This document shows positions 9,764-17,680 of a stretch of DNA of 64,000 bases, piece by piece. This DNA is from Marinagarivorans algicola (GTDB taxonomy: Bacteria; Pseudomonadota; Gammaproteobacteria; Pseudomonadales; Cellvibrionaceae). The DNA is taken from assembly GCF_001292705.1 (NCBI RefSeq), contig NZ_LGAK01000003.1:121283-185282 (forward strand), read 5' to 3'. Made by a program: the position numbers and the translations under genes. Each line of letters starts with the position of its first letter. Positions within the stretch are counted from its first letter, which is position 1. The notes beneath the pieces were generated by a model. The model was not told the origin of the DNA, searched no databases, and worked only from the letters and a program-made list of their open reading frames with translations.

Positions 9764-10957
9764 CTACGGCGCCGACGTGCCCAACTTGGCCGAAATGGCA
9801 CTATAGATATCTTGCATTGTTGCTGTACCACCCAGACTAACAGGGATCAAATGACCCGACACAAAAGCATCATTAACTGCCGCTTCCAATCGCACAGACG
9901 CAGCATATAAATCAGGATAACTGTAGCGCTCAGCCAACCATTGCAGCATCATCGCTGCCGATAAAATCATCCCCACAGGGTTAGCAATACCTTGACCTAC
10001 AATATCTGGCGCACTGCCATGACAAGGCTGAAAAACAGCATGCTGCTCGCCAATATCAGCAGAAGGCGCAAAGCCAACGCCACCAATAAGACCTGCCCCT
10101 AATTCAGATAATATGTCACCAAACATATTTTCGGTCACTACAACATCAAAGTGCCAGGGTGTCATTACCATTTTTTGCGCTGCAGCATCGACGTAAAGAG
10201 TTTCGGCTTGGATATCCGGATTGATACGAGCACACTCTAAAAAATGATGCCTAAAAAACGCCATACTGCCTAAAACATTCGACTTATCAATACACGTGAG
10301 TAAACCGCGAGCCCCTAAAGTCTTTCTATGATGCGCAATATTAAAGGCAAAATCGCAGACTCTTTTTACCCCAGCTTGTGTCATAATCATGGTGTCAGAT
10401 GCACGTTCTACGACACTATAATCGACCGCGCCAACACAGCTCATCCCGTGACTTACATGCGCGACTGCAGCGTACTCAAATTGCGTTTCGGCTCTACCGG
10501 CAAACAAACCCTCGGTAGACTCTCGAATTAAAACAAAATCAATATTGCGAGCTTTAGGATGAGATAAAATCGATCCACCCAAACCGCTAATCACTTTAAT
10601 GGGTCGCACTCCAGCAAATAATTGCAATTTTTCACGCAACTCAATTTGAGGAGAAACCTCTGTACCATCAGGATAGCGCACCTGCGGCAACCCCATAGCA
10701 CCTAACAATATGGCATCGGCTGTTTTACACACCGCCAAAACGTTATCACTAAGCGCGCAACCAGTTGCTTGGTAAGCACCTGCACCGGCATCCAAGGCAG
10801 TATAATTTAAAGTCACGTTACTATTAACAGTCGCCAACACGCGATCAATTAATCGTAGGCATGGCGGCATAATTTCTGTGCCGATACCATCACCAGCCAG
10901 CACAGCAATATTGAATGCCCTACAACGCTTACCTTGTGACCGATACTTCTGATTCAT
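9764..10957 (-). CDS. Isocitrate/isopropylmalate dehydrogenase-family enzyme (tartrate/D-malate type)
   Basis: The protein has 397 residues and is an NAD-dependent beta-decarboxylating hydroxyacid dehydrogenase. Visible motifs are the N-terminal AVLAGDGIGTEI, the substrate-binding RESTEGLFAGR, the metal-binding region DVVVTENMFGDILSELG, and the nucleotide site CHGSAPDIVGQGIANP. LeuB usually has RELTGG at the substrate loop and tartrate dehydrogenases have RENTEG, so this protein is closer to the tartrate/D-malate group but not typical of it. The substrate is therefore unsure. The start at ATG 10957 has AAGGA eight bases upstream. The gene is divergent from a lactonase-like gene and lies next to a GntR regulator, so it is probably regulated with them. 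Confidence 0.8.
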   Translation of the reverse strand: MNQKYRSQGKRCRAFNIAVLAGDGIGTEIMPPCLRLIDRVLATVNSNVTLNYTALDAGAGAYQATGCALSDNVLAVCKTADAILLGAMGLPQVRYPDGTEVSPQIELREKLQLFAGVRPIKVISGLGGSILSHPKARNIDFVLIRESTEGLFAGRAETQFEYAAVAHVSHGMSCVGAVDYSVVERASDTMIMTQAGVKRVCDFAFNIAHHRKTLGARGLLTCIDKSNVLGSMAFFRHHFLECARINPDIQAETLYVDAAAQKMVMTPWHFDVVVTENMFGDILSELGAGLIGGVGFAPSADIGEQHAVFQPCHGSAPDIVGQGIANPVGMILSAAMMLQWLAERYSYPDLYAASVRLEAAVNDAFVSGHLIPVSLGGTATMQDIYSAISAKLGTSAP

Positions 10958-10992
10958 AAAAATATCCTTACACATAATGAATAATTCAACAT
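10958..10992. promoter_or_regulatory. 35-bp divergent control region with palindrome
   Basis: Only 35 bases separate the two divergent start codons. The middle holds an 11-base perfect palindrome, TGAATAATTCA (10978-10988). A regulator bound here could control both directions; the GntR protein encoded downstream is the natural candidate. Because the gap is so short, at least one promoter must overlap coding sequence. There is no experimental support. Confidence 0.4.
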
Positions 10993-12006
10993 ATGATGAA
11001 TAACCCACTTAGTCAGCTACAACCTTTGCAATACAAGGGTTCAAGCCTCATATTACCCAGTGACCTTACCTATTATGGCGAGAATTTACAAAGGCCTGAA
11101 TGCGTACACTGCACCCGTGACGGCAGTGTATTTACCTCTAACTGGCAAGGCGGTATTACCCATATTTTGCCTAATGGTCAACAACGACATTATTTGGCGC
11201 AAAAAAGTCCTATTATTTTACGCACTAACGGTTTTGCCATCACAAAAAGAAAGACTTTTTTAATTGCCAATCTCGGCGATGACGGCGGAGTATGGGAGCT
11301 TACACAGCAAGGCCAGCTTACGCCTTTTTTAACACACCTAAACAATGAACCACTGCCCCCTTGCAACTATGTCACTATTGATCAACAAGATCGTGTCTGG
11401 GTGTCAGTCAGTACACGGCACCACCCAAGAGAACACGCGTACAAAAAAGAAATAAGCGACGGCTTTATTGTGTGCACTAATGGTATAACAACGCATAAAG
11501 TTACGGATAATTTAGGGTATACCAATGAAATACAATTAAGCCCCTGTCAAAACTACCTGTATGTCAACGAAACTTTTGGTCGTAAATTGTCACGTTTTGC
11601 CATTTTAAATACCGGTAAACTCGGACAAAAAGAAATAGTCGCAAATTTCGAAAAAGGTGTTTATCCTGATGGTCTTAGTTTTGATATTGAAAACAAGATT
11701 TGGGTGACCAGTATTATTAGCAACCGCGTCATACGCATTTCGGGCGACGGCACACAGCAAGTCATACTAGAAGACTATAACCCAGAGCATGTACTGAAGG
11801 CGGAACGCGCATTTAACCATAATGGCCTTCAGCGTAGACATTTAGATTTTACGCCAAGCATTAAACTTAAGAATATATCAAGTCTTGCTTTTGGCGGGAA
11901 AAATCGAAACATCGCTTATTTAGGCTGTCTTCTCGATAATAAAATTGCCCGCTTCACTACCACCACTTGTGGTATCAAGCCGTACCATTGGAACATCACA
12001 CTATGA
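10993..12006 (+). CDS. SMP-30/gluconolactonase-like (LRE family) beta-propeller protein
   Basis: The protein has 337 residues and belongs to the SMP-30/gluconolactonase/LRE-like six-bladed beta-propeller family. Recognisable stretches are RPECVHCTRDGSVFTSNWQG with the metal-binding Glu, PPCNYVTIDQQDRVWVSVS with the second-blade Asn, and YVNETFGRKLSRF and YPDGLSFDIENKIWVTS with the later acidic and Asn ligands. Family members hydrolyse sugar lactones using one divalent metal. No signal peptide is seen, so it should be cytosolic. The stop overlaps the start of the GntR gene as ATGA, so the two are translationally coupled. The substrate is presumably the lactone or ester entering the neighbouring dehydrogenase pathway. 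Confidence 0.78.
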   Translation: MMNNPLSQLQPLQYKGSSLILPSDLTYYGENLQRPECVHCTRDGSVFTSNWQGGITHILPNGQQRHYLAQKSPIILRTNGFAITKRKTFLIANLGDDGGVWELTQQGQLTPFLTHLNNEPLPPCNYVTIDQQDRVWVSVSTRHHPREHAYKKEISDGFIVCTNGITTHKVTDNLGYTNEIQLSPCQNYLYVNETFGRKLSRFAILNTGKLGQKEIVANFEKGVYPDGLSFDIENKIWVTSIISNRVIRISGDGTQQVILEDYNPEHVLKAERAFNHNGLQRRHLDFTPSIKLKNISSLAFGGKNRNIAYLGCLLDNKIARFTTTTCGIKPYHWNITL

Positions 12007-12707
12007 ATAATCTTGCCGAACAGCAAACATCGCAACCTCTAGAGAAGGGAAGCATCTCTCGTGTTGAACTGGTGTATCGCACCCTTAAGAAATCTATTCT
12101 CAGTAACGAGTTTTACCCAGGCTATCAAGCTCTAGAGCCCGAGCTCGCCAAAAGCCTAGGGGTTAGCCGAACACCCGTTCGCGAGGCGCTTATAAGACTC
12201 GAAAATGAACGCCTCATCGAGCTGATTCCCCGTCGCGGTATGCGCGTTATTCCCTTAGTACCCGATGATATGAAAGAAATTTATCAGGTACTGACAAGTC
12301 TTGAGGTCACCGCTGTAGAGTTGCTGGCACGCCAACGCCCCCAGCGGCATGACCTGGCCGAGCTGATACAAGCAATCAATGATATGGATGCCAGCCTTAA
12401 CACCGACAACCGTGAAGGCTGGGCCGAAGCAGACGATCGATTTCACCGCTTATTAGTGGAGTCATGCGGCAATCAACGCTTAGCCTTGATGGCCTCGAGC
12501 TTGCGTGACCAAGGGCACCGTGCTCGTTTGGTTACACTAAAGTTACGCGACAAACCCACCAAATCAAATAAAGACCACCGTGACGTTTTAGAGGCCATTC
12601 TTGAAGGGGACTGGCAAAAAGCCACGACAACACATTACGAGCATCGCCGCCATGCCGCCGATACATTAGTCAAGATTTTGCAAGAATTTAAATTGCCGCA
12701 CTTATAG
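12003..12707 (+). CDS. GntR-family transcriptional regulator, FadR/FCD subfamily
   Basis: The protein has 234 residues. The N-terminal winged helix-turn-helix has the GntR pattern: VYRTLKKSILSNEF, then LEPELAKSLGVSRTPVREAL, then RLIELIPRRGMRVI. The C-terminal FCD domain carries the likely metal-binding residues Asp and His in DDRFHRLL, a His in KDHRDVLEAI and a His pair in HRRHA. FCD regulators usually bind small carboxylates or sugar acids. I used the ATG at 12003, which overlaps the lactonase stop (ATGA), rather than an upstream in-frame start. It probably represses the lactonase-regulator operon and the divergent dehydrogenase gene in response to a carboxylate inducer. Confidence 0.92.
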   Translation: MNNLAEQQTSQPLEKGSISRVELVYRTLKKSILSNEFYPGYQALEPELAKSLGVSRTPVREALIRLENERLIELIPRRGMRVIPLVPDDMKEIYQVLTSLEVTAVELLARQRPQRHDLAELIQAINDMDASLNTDNREGWAEADDRFHRLLVESCGNQRLALMASSLRDQGHRARLVTLKLRDKPTKSNKDHRDVLEAILEGDWQKATTTHYEHRRHAADTLVKILQEFKLPHL

Positions 12708-12767
12708 GGATATACGGCATAGGGAAATGCAAACACAAACAAATACAGCCACAAGCAAATACAACAA

Positions 12768-12828
12768 TTAACACATAAAGGCGCAAGTAACGCACAAAGG
12801 CGCAAGGATTAATCACTTTATGTGTTAA
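12768..12828. repeat. 13-bp inverted repeat between convergent genes, with internal direct repeat
   Basis: TTAACACATAAAG (12768-12780) and its exact complement CTTTATGTGTTAA (12816-12828) enclose 35 bases. Two direct copies of AAAGGCGCAAG occur at 12777-12787 and 12796-12806, the first overlapping the left arm. The element sits between the ends of the GntR gene and the isomerase gene, so it could be a loose bidirectional terminator, although it lacks a strong T-run. Confidence 0.55.
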
Positions 12829-12854
12829 TAAAAAGTCAAACCGCAATACTCAAT

Positions 12855-14048
12855 TTATAGAGTCAGTGATAACATATCGTAACACGCACCCATTGTGTGA
12901 TAATCCGTTTTACCTATCGGACTTTTTTGATTATCAATTTTGGTATTATCTGAACTGAGTATTCTAAACCAAGCGCCATATTGGTGATCGACCATATACT
13001 TCCATGCGTATTGCCAAATCATATTGTGCCATTGCAAATATTGTTTTTTTTGAGTGTAAGCATATAAATATCTCGCTGCCGCCAATGACTCTGCCTGCAC
13101 CCAAAAATATTTCTCACCATCACACACCTGATGATCCAAATCAAAACCGTAAACAATGCCCTGATTTTTTTTGTCCCATGCTACCGCTAAAGCGCGATCA
13201 AATAAGCTTTGTGCCCGCAATAACAACCACTCTTTTTGTGTGATTTGATAGAGCATCACTAATAATTTTGCCCATTCAGTTTGATGCCCCGGCTGAAAGC
13301 CCCAAGGCCTAAATAAATTTTTAGGGTCATCTTTATTATAGTCCCAATCAACTGACCAATCAGCGTGAAAGTGCTCCCATATCAAACCCTCAGTTAACGA
13401 CGCTTGCTTATTCACAATGCTATCGGCCACTAATAATGCGCGATCTAAAAATTTATTATCTTGAGTAGCATGGTAGGCTGCAATCAATGCCTCGCAGGTA
13501 TGCATATTCGCATTCTGGCCACGATAACCACTGTCTGTTGTTAACGTCACATCAAATTCATCTTTATATAAAGCATGATGAGGATCCCAAAAAACACACT
13601 CCATCGTCAACCATGTTTCTTCAAGATATTCGGCAGCTTTTGGATGCCCAACTCTAATTGCCCAACTGTATGCAAGCATGACAAAGGCAAAACCATAACA
13701 ATGATTATTATGATCAACCGTCTCTACCTTGGCCTCGTGTACTTTTAGTAGCCATCCATAGCTCTTGTATTGCTCGTTAAAATGAGCGCGGCGAATAAAT
13801 TCAATCCCAGCGTTAACTCGATCCAAATATTTTTGCTCTTTGAACTCCAAATACGCTCTAGCATAATTAAAAACAAAACGTGTAGAACTCACCAAATGTC
13901 GAGTAGATTTATCATACACTTGCCCATCATCCAAAAAATTCTGATAGAATCCGCCTTTAGGGTCATCGACATTAGGCTCATAAAAAGCCAGTATTGATTG
14001 AATATGCTGGCGTAAGAAATCACCCTGAGTAAAATTAGGTAATGTCAT
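12855..14048 (-). CDS. AGE-family sugar isomerase/epimerase, probably D-mannose isomerase
   Basis: The protein has about 397 residues and belongs to the N-acylglucosamine 2-epimerase (AGE) superfamily with an alpha/alpha-barrel. Conserved active-site stretches are STRFVFNYARAY, NHCYGFAFVMLAY, NANMHTCEALIAAY, PGHQTEWAKLL, EKYFWVQAESLAAARYLY and KTDYHTMGACYDM. These match D-mannose isomerases and YihS-like enzymes, which interconvert mannose, fructose and sometimes glucose. In this operon it would turn mannose into fructose for the adjacent fructokinase. The ATG at 14048 has a GAGAG site 7 bases upstream; the gene start overlaps the kinase end by 14 bases. Cellobiose 2-epimerase activity is a less likely alternative. 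It is the last gene of the operon. Confidence 0.82.
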   Translation of the reverse strand: MTLPNFTQGDFLRQHIQSILAFYEPNVDDPKGGFYQNFLDDGQVYDKSTRHLVSSTRFVFNYARAYLEFKEQKYLDRVNAGIEFIRRAHFNEQYKSYGWLLKVHEAKVETVDHNNHCYGFAFVMLAYSWAIRVGHPKAAEYLEETWLTMECVFWDPHHALYKDEFDVTLTTDSGYRGQNANMHTCEALIAAYHATQDNKFLDRALLVADSIVNKQASLTEGLIWEHFHADWSVDWDYNKDDPKNLFRPWGFQPGHQTEWAKLLVMLYQITQKEWLLLRAQSLFDRALAVAWDKKNQGIVYGFDLDHQVCDGEKYFWVQAESLAAARYLYAYTQKKQYLQWHNMIWQYAWKYMVDHQYGAWFRILSSDNTKIDNQKSPIGKTDYHTMGACYDMLSLTL

Positions 14049-15048
14049 CATGTATCTCTCGAGTAAGAGCATCAAGGCTCGATAATGAAGGTAATGAAGG
14101 AAAGGCACCGTATATAGAGGCCGCATGAGCACCGCAGGCACAAGCAAATCTTAAAATATCACTCAGCTGGCTTGCGTGGCTCAAAAGAGTCTCTAGATCG
14201 CCTTTACGATCAAAAAATTCCTGTAATTTAAATAACAAGCCGCCAACAAAAGCATCGCCAGCCGCTGTTGCATCCACCATACTAACTTGCGGGGGCTCTA
14301 TTTCGCCTTGCATGTTTGCAGTAATCCATTGCAGAGGGCGACAACCATCGGATATAAGAATTAATTGGCAGCCACAGTGTAATAATCGAGCAATTGTCTG
14401 CTCTTGCGTTTGCTTGGCGCACAAAAATTCCAGCTCTTCTCTTGAAACCTTAAGTACGTCAACACCCGACATAACCGACCAAATAACACCAAAGGGATCA
14501 CCCTGCTGAGACCATAAATTTTGACGCAAATTAACATCAAAACTCACCAATGCGCGATGTTGCTTAGCCAGCGTAATTCCTGCTTGAGTGGCCTCTTGTA
14601 TACCCGATTCAGTTAAGCTGTTTGAACAAAAATGAAAAATTGCGGTTTGCTCAAACCACTGCGCCTGAAAATCATTCTGGCTAAAACACAAGTCAGCAGC
14701 AGGCGGGCGATAAAAAGAAAAAGTGCGCTCACCCTGCTGATCTAACGATACAAAAGCCAACGCCGTTTTTGCTTTATCTGTCCGCAAAACATAATCTGTT
14801 TTCACCCCATACTCGAGCAACGAATGCTGCAAAAAATCACCAAAAGCATCGCGCCCTAGCATGCCGCAAAAATAACTATTGCCCCCAAGTTTAGCCAGCG
14901 CCACACTCACATTAGCTGGCGCGCCACCGGCAAATTGCGTAAAGGTTTCATGCTTAGTCGTCGCATCGCCATTCACTTTATTTGACAGCATATCGATCAG
15001 CGCCTCACCAAAACACATCACCCGAGTCCCGCTCAATACCCGGCTCAT
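14035..15048 (-). CDS. PfkB-family sugar kinase, probably fructokinase
   Basis: The protein has 337 residues and belongs to the ribokinase/PfkB family. Motifs visible are CFGEALIDML at the N-terminus, GGAPANVSVALAKLGG, FYRPPAADL, VSFDVNLRQNLW and the ATP/anion-hole signature DATAAGDAFVGGLL. The last has AAGD where most members have GAGD; the catalytic Asp is kept. The NLR segment is typical of fructokinases. It should make fructose-6-phosphate from the product of the isomerase gene that follows. The start at 15048 overlaps the hydrolase stop as ATGA, so it is translationally coupled. 2-Keto-3-deoxygluconate kinase is the main alternative, but no KDG pathway gene is nearby. Confidence 0.85.
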   Translation of the reverse strand: MSRVLSGTRVMCFGEALIDMLSNKVNGDATTKHETFTQFAGGAPANVSVALAKLGGNSYFCGMLGRDAFGDFLQHSLLEYGVKTDYVLRTDKAKTALAFVSLDQQGERTFSFYRPPAADLCFSQNDFQAQWFEQTAIFHFCSNSLTESGIQEATQAGITLAKQHRALVSFDVNLRQNLWSQQGDPFGVIWSVMSGVDVLKVSREELEFLCAKQTQEQTIARLLHCGCQLILISDGCRPLQWITANMQGEIEPPQVSMVDATAAGDAFVGGLLFKLQEFFDRKGDLETLLSHASQLSDILRFACACGAHAASIYGAFPSLPSLSSLDALTREIHDDIT

Positions 15049-16319
15049 GGCTTTAACAACCAATGCATGGCAATAGCAGCCGTCCACGAAAAATCATTGC
15101 CGCCGCAACCGGCACCTGTATCAGCATTAAAATATTCAAAAAACTTAAACTCACGGAATAACATATCGGTCTTATTATGTATTTGCTCGGCAACATCACG
15201 ATACCCGCTACGCTCAAATCCTAGTGCAATCATCCAGTTAATATGCAGCCACACCGGGCCGCGCCAATAGCGCTGCGGCTCATATTGCGGTTCTCGAGGG
15301 TCTGTAGAGGCGATTGCATATTTGCTGGCAGCCATCCACGTCTGCGCCTCTTTAGCCAAATGCTGCGCTTGCGCTTTATTGGCTAGGCCAGCCAATAGCG
15401 GCAAAAAGCCAGCATTCGTTTTTACACGGCACAACGTATTGCTTATTAAATCTTTTGAATGAAAAAAATGCGTTTTCTCACTCCACAATTGATGCATATT
15501 ATGCACTGTTAATGTGGCACGTGCCTTTAACTGATCAACTCCTTGACCAGTTACATTAAACTGCTCACACAAGTCAATTAAATCCAGTGTTGCGCGGTGT
15601 AAAATAGAGATCAAACTCACATCATTTACTTTATAGGGGCAGTCGCGATAAATATCTGGACTCTGAAACTGCTTATGTTTAAATAAATCAACTAAGTATA
15701 AATAGCGATCGTATTGCTCTTTGTGCGGTCTTTCGGAGGCATCAATATGATTTAGGTCCCGGCGCTGATATTCCCACGTCACTTTCGGCACTCGCTCGAG
15801 CGCCTCATCCCACGCAGGGCTATTATCCATGCCTGACTCCCAAGGATGATAACTCACCACCAAGCCTGTATTTTCTGGATCCCGATCGCGGTACCACCAT
15901 AAATGAGAGCGAATAAGACCAGGCAACATAGCCATAACTGTCTGATCTCTGAGCTGGGTATCTTTTGCTTGCTCACAAAGAATTTTTACCACACTACTCA
16001 ATACCGGTGGCTGAGAAATCGACGTGCTTTTAACTTTTTTATCCGCCCCCCAAACATCAGGACCAGGAAAGTAGGTATCAGAGTCTTTATGAAATAGGAT
16101 ATGCGGAACCATACCGTCATCCCATTGGCCACTCATCAATACATTGAGTTCTTGCCAAGCGCGCGGCTCATTAAATTTCATCCAGCCCAATGCTGTAATT
16201 GCCGAGTCCCAATTCCACTGAAACGGATATAAACCCTGAGTCGGCACCGTATAGCCTCCAAAGTCATTTTTATTTAAAATGGCTTGGCCTGCTTTAAACA
16301 GCTGCTGATCTTCTGACAT
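15045..16319 (-). CDS. GH63-type glycosylglycerate hydrolase (mannosylglycerate/glucosylglycerate hydrolase)
   Basis: The protein has 424 residues and an alpha/alpha-barrel. The opening YTVPTQGLYPFQWNWDSA is characteristic of the small GH63 hydrolases that cleave mannosylglycerate or glucosylglycerate (as in Thermus and Mycolicibacterium hassiacum). The likely general acid is Asp165 in WESGMDNSPAWD and the likely base is Glu395 in FFEYFNADTG; RYWRGPVW at 350-357 is also conserved. There is no signal peptide, so hydrolysis is cytosolic. The ATG at 16319 has GGGAG eight bases upstream; an in-frame start 15 bases earlier would bury that site. The neighbours (glycerate kinase, isomerase, fructokinase) handle both products. 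Sequence alone does not separate mannosyl- from glucosylglycerate. Confidence 0.82.
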   Translation of the reverse strand: MSEDQQLFKAGQAILNKNDFGGYTVPTQGLYPFQWNWDSAITALGWMKFNEPRAWQELNVLMSGQWDDGMVPHILFHKDSDTYFPGPDVWGADKKVKSTSISQPPVLSSVVKILCEQAKDTQLRDQTVMAMLPGLIRSHLWWYRDRDPENTGLVVSYHPWESGMDNSPAWDEALERVPKVTWEYQRRDLNHIDASERPHKEQYDRYLYLVDLFKHKQFQSPDIYRDCPYKVNDVSLISILHRATLDLIDLCEQFNVTGQGVDQLKARATLTVHNMHQLWSEKTHFFHSKDLISNTLCRVKTNAGFLPLLAGLANKAQAQHLAKEAQTWMAASKYAIASTDPREPQYEPQRYWRGPVWLHINWMIALGFERSGYRDVAEQIHNKTDMLFREFKFFEYFNADTGAGCGGNDFSWTAAIAMHWLLKP

Positions 16320-16408
16320 GTGTAAGTCTCCCAAATCATTACTTTACAATGATTGACTGTATTAAATATTTTTTGCACTTAAATGCATAGCCATGTGGTG
16401 GTGGCATT

Positions 16409-17665
16409 TTAGTTAATCATAATGACTCTAAAGTCATTCACGTTTGTACGCGTCGGCCCAGTAATAATTAGCGCGTCTAGTGCTTTTAAAAAATGATAAC
16501 TATCATGCTTATCAAGATAGGCCTGCGGTAATAGTCCCTTAGCTTTCGCTTTAATTAATATGGTTTCATCGATAAAGCCGCCAGCTACCTCTTGACTACC
16601 ATCAACCCCATCCGTATCACACGCGAGTACTCTGATTCCGGGCGCACCATTGAGTGCGATCGCCATCGCCAATAAGTACTCTTGATTAGGGCCTCCGTCG
16701 CCACCATCGCCTTTACTTAAAGTCACTGTTAATTCACCACCCGAAAATAATAAGCATTTTTGACCTTTGCTTTGCATCTCTAATGCGATTGCGGCATGCT
16801 GTTTAGCAACTTGCGCTGCTTCGCCTTGCTGCTCATAATTGAGCACTTGCGTGTACCAGCCTGCCTCTTGCGCATAAAAAGCAGCAGCATCAATAGCCCG
16901 ATGAGCATTGGCAACAATACAATAATGCGATTGTTTTTGGGGAATAAGATAAGAGGCTTTGCGATGGCTAGCTTTTGTTAAATAATCCATAATTGAAGAT
17001 GTGGCAGGCCAATGATATTGCTCTAATATTGCCAATGCTTGCGCCGGTGTACTAGCATCATCAACGGTGGGGCCAGATGCAATCAAGCTGGGGTCATCGC
17101 CAACAACATCCGAAATGACAAAGGTATAACATTGGCCGGCCGCAGCGTGCGCTAAGCGGCCACCTTTTACCCCCGAGAGCTGCTTGCGGACAATATTCAT
17201 TTGATCAATCGGTGCGCCGCTGCGCAATAAAAATTGATGTAAAGCCATTTTATCGGCAAAACTCACACCCGCGACAGGTACCGACATAAGCGCAGAACCG
17301 CCGCCAGATATTAAAAATATAATGGGGATATGTGCAGGTGTTTTTGCAACAAGTTCCAGTAGCGCCTGGCCAGCTGCTAAACTATTTTCATCAGGTACTG
17401 GATGCGCAGCATACAAAATGTCAATATTTCCGGTGGGTAATTCGGTGCCGTAACCGTAGCGTGTCACCACTTTGCCGTAACACGCATCACCGTATTTTTT
17501 ATAGGCCGCGGCCGCCATATCAGCCGATGCTTTACCAGCCCCCACAATGCAAACGCCTTGGCTAACGTCTACCGCCTCAAAATGCGTATTTAAACACACA
17601 CTGGGTAAACAGGTATTCACCGCTTGCTCGAACAAAGTGCGTAAAAAAGAACGTGAACTTTCCAT
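16409..17665 (-). CDS. Glycerate 2-kinase (DUF4147/MOFRL family)
   Basis: The protein has 418 residues and matches the GckA/TtuD type of glycerate kinase, which makes 2-phosphoglycerate from D-glycerate and ATP. Motifs are the N-terminal GAGKASADMA, FLISGGGSALMS, MNIVRKQLSGVKGGRLA, ISDVVGDDPSLIASGPT, and the C-terminal MOFRL segment with DTDGVDG and GPTRTNVND. TtuD was first described as a hydroxypyruvate reductase in tartrate clusters, and the family was later shown to be glycerate 2-kinase. In this operon it would consume the glycerate released by the GH63 hydrolase. The gene lies 15 bases downstream of the symporter gene and 89 bases upstream of the hydrolase gene. Confidence 0.93.
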   Translation of the reverse strand: MESSRSFLRTLFEQAVNTCLPSVCLNTHFEAVDVSQGVCIVGAGKASADMAAAAYKKYGDACYGKVVTRYGYGTELPTGNIDILYAAHPVPDENSLAAGQALLELVAKTPAHIPIIFLISGGGSALMSVPVAGVSFADKMALHQFLLRSGAPIDQMNIVRKQLSGVKGGRLAHAAAGQCYTFVISDVVGDDPSLIASGPTVDDASTPAQALAILEQYHWPATSSIMDYLTKASHRKASYLIPQKQSHYCIVANAHRAIDAAAFYAQEAGWYTQVLNYEQQGEAAQVAKQHAAIALEMQSKGQKCLLFSGGELTVTLSKGDGGDGGPNQEYLLAMAIALNGAPGIRVLACDTDGVDGSQEVAGGFIDETILIKAKAKGLLPQAYLDKHDSYHFLKALDALIITGPTRTNVNDFRVIMIN

Positions 17666-17680
17666 TATTACCTCTTAATT

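Noticed and set aside
9764..10957. Assignment of the dehydrogenase as LeuB
   Set aside because: The substrate loop RESTEGLF differs from LeuB RELTGG and no leuACD genes are nearby.
12855..14048. Assignment of the AGE protein as N-acylglucosamine or cellobiose 2-epimerase
   Set aside because: No amino-sugar or cellobiose genes are in the operon, whereas the kinase and hydrolase neighbours fit a mannose isomerase. This is context evidence only.
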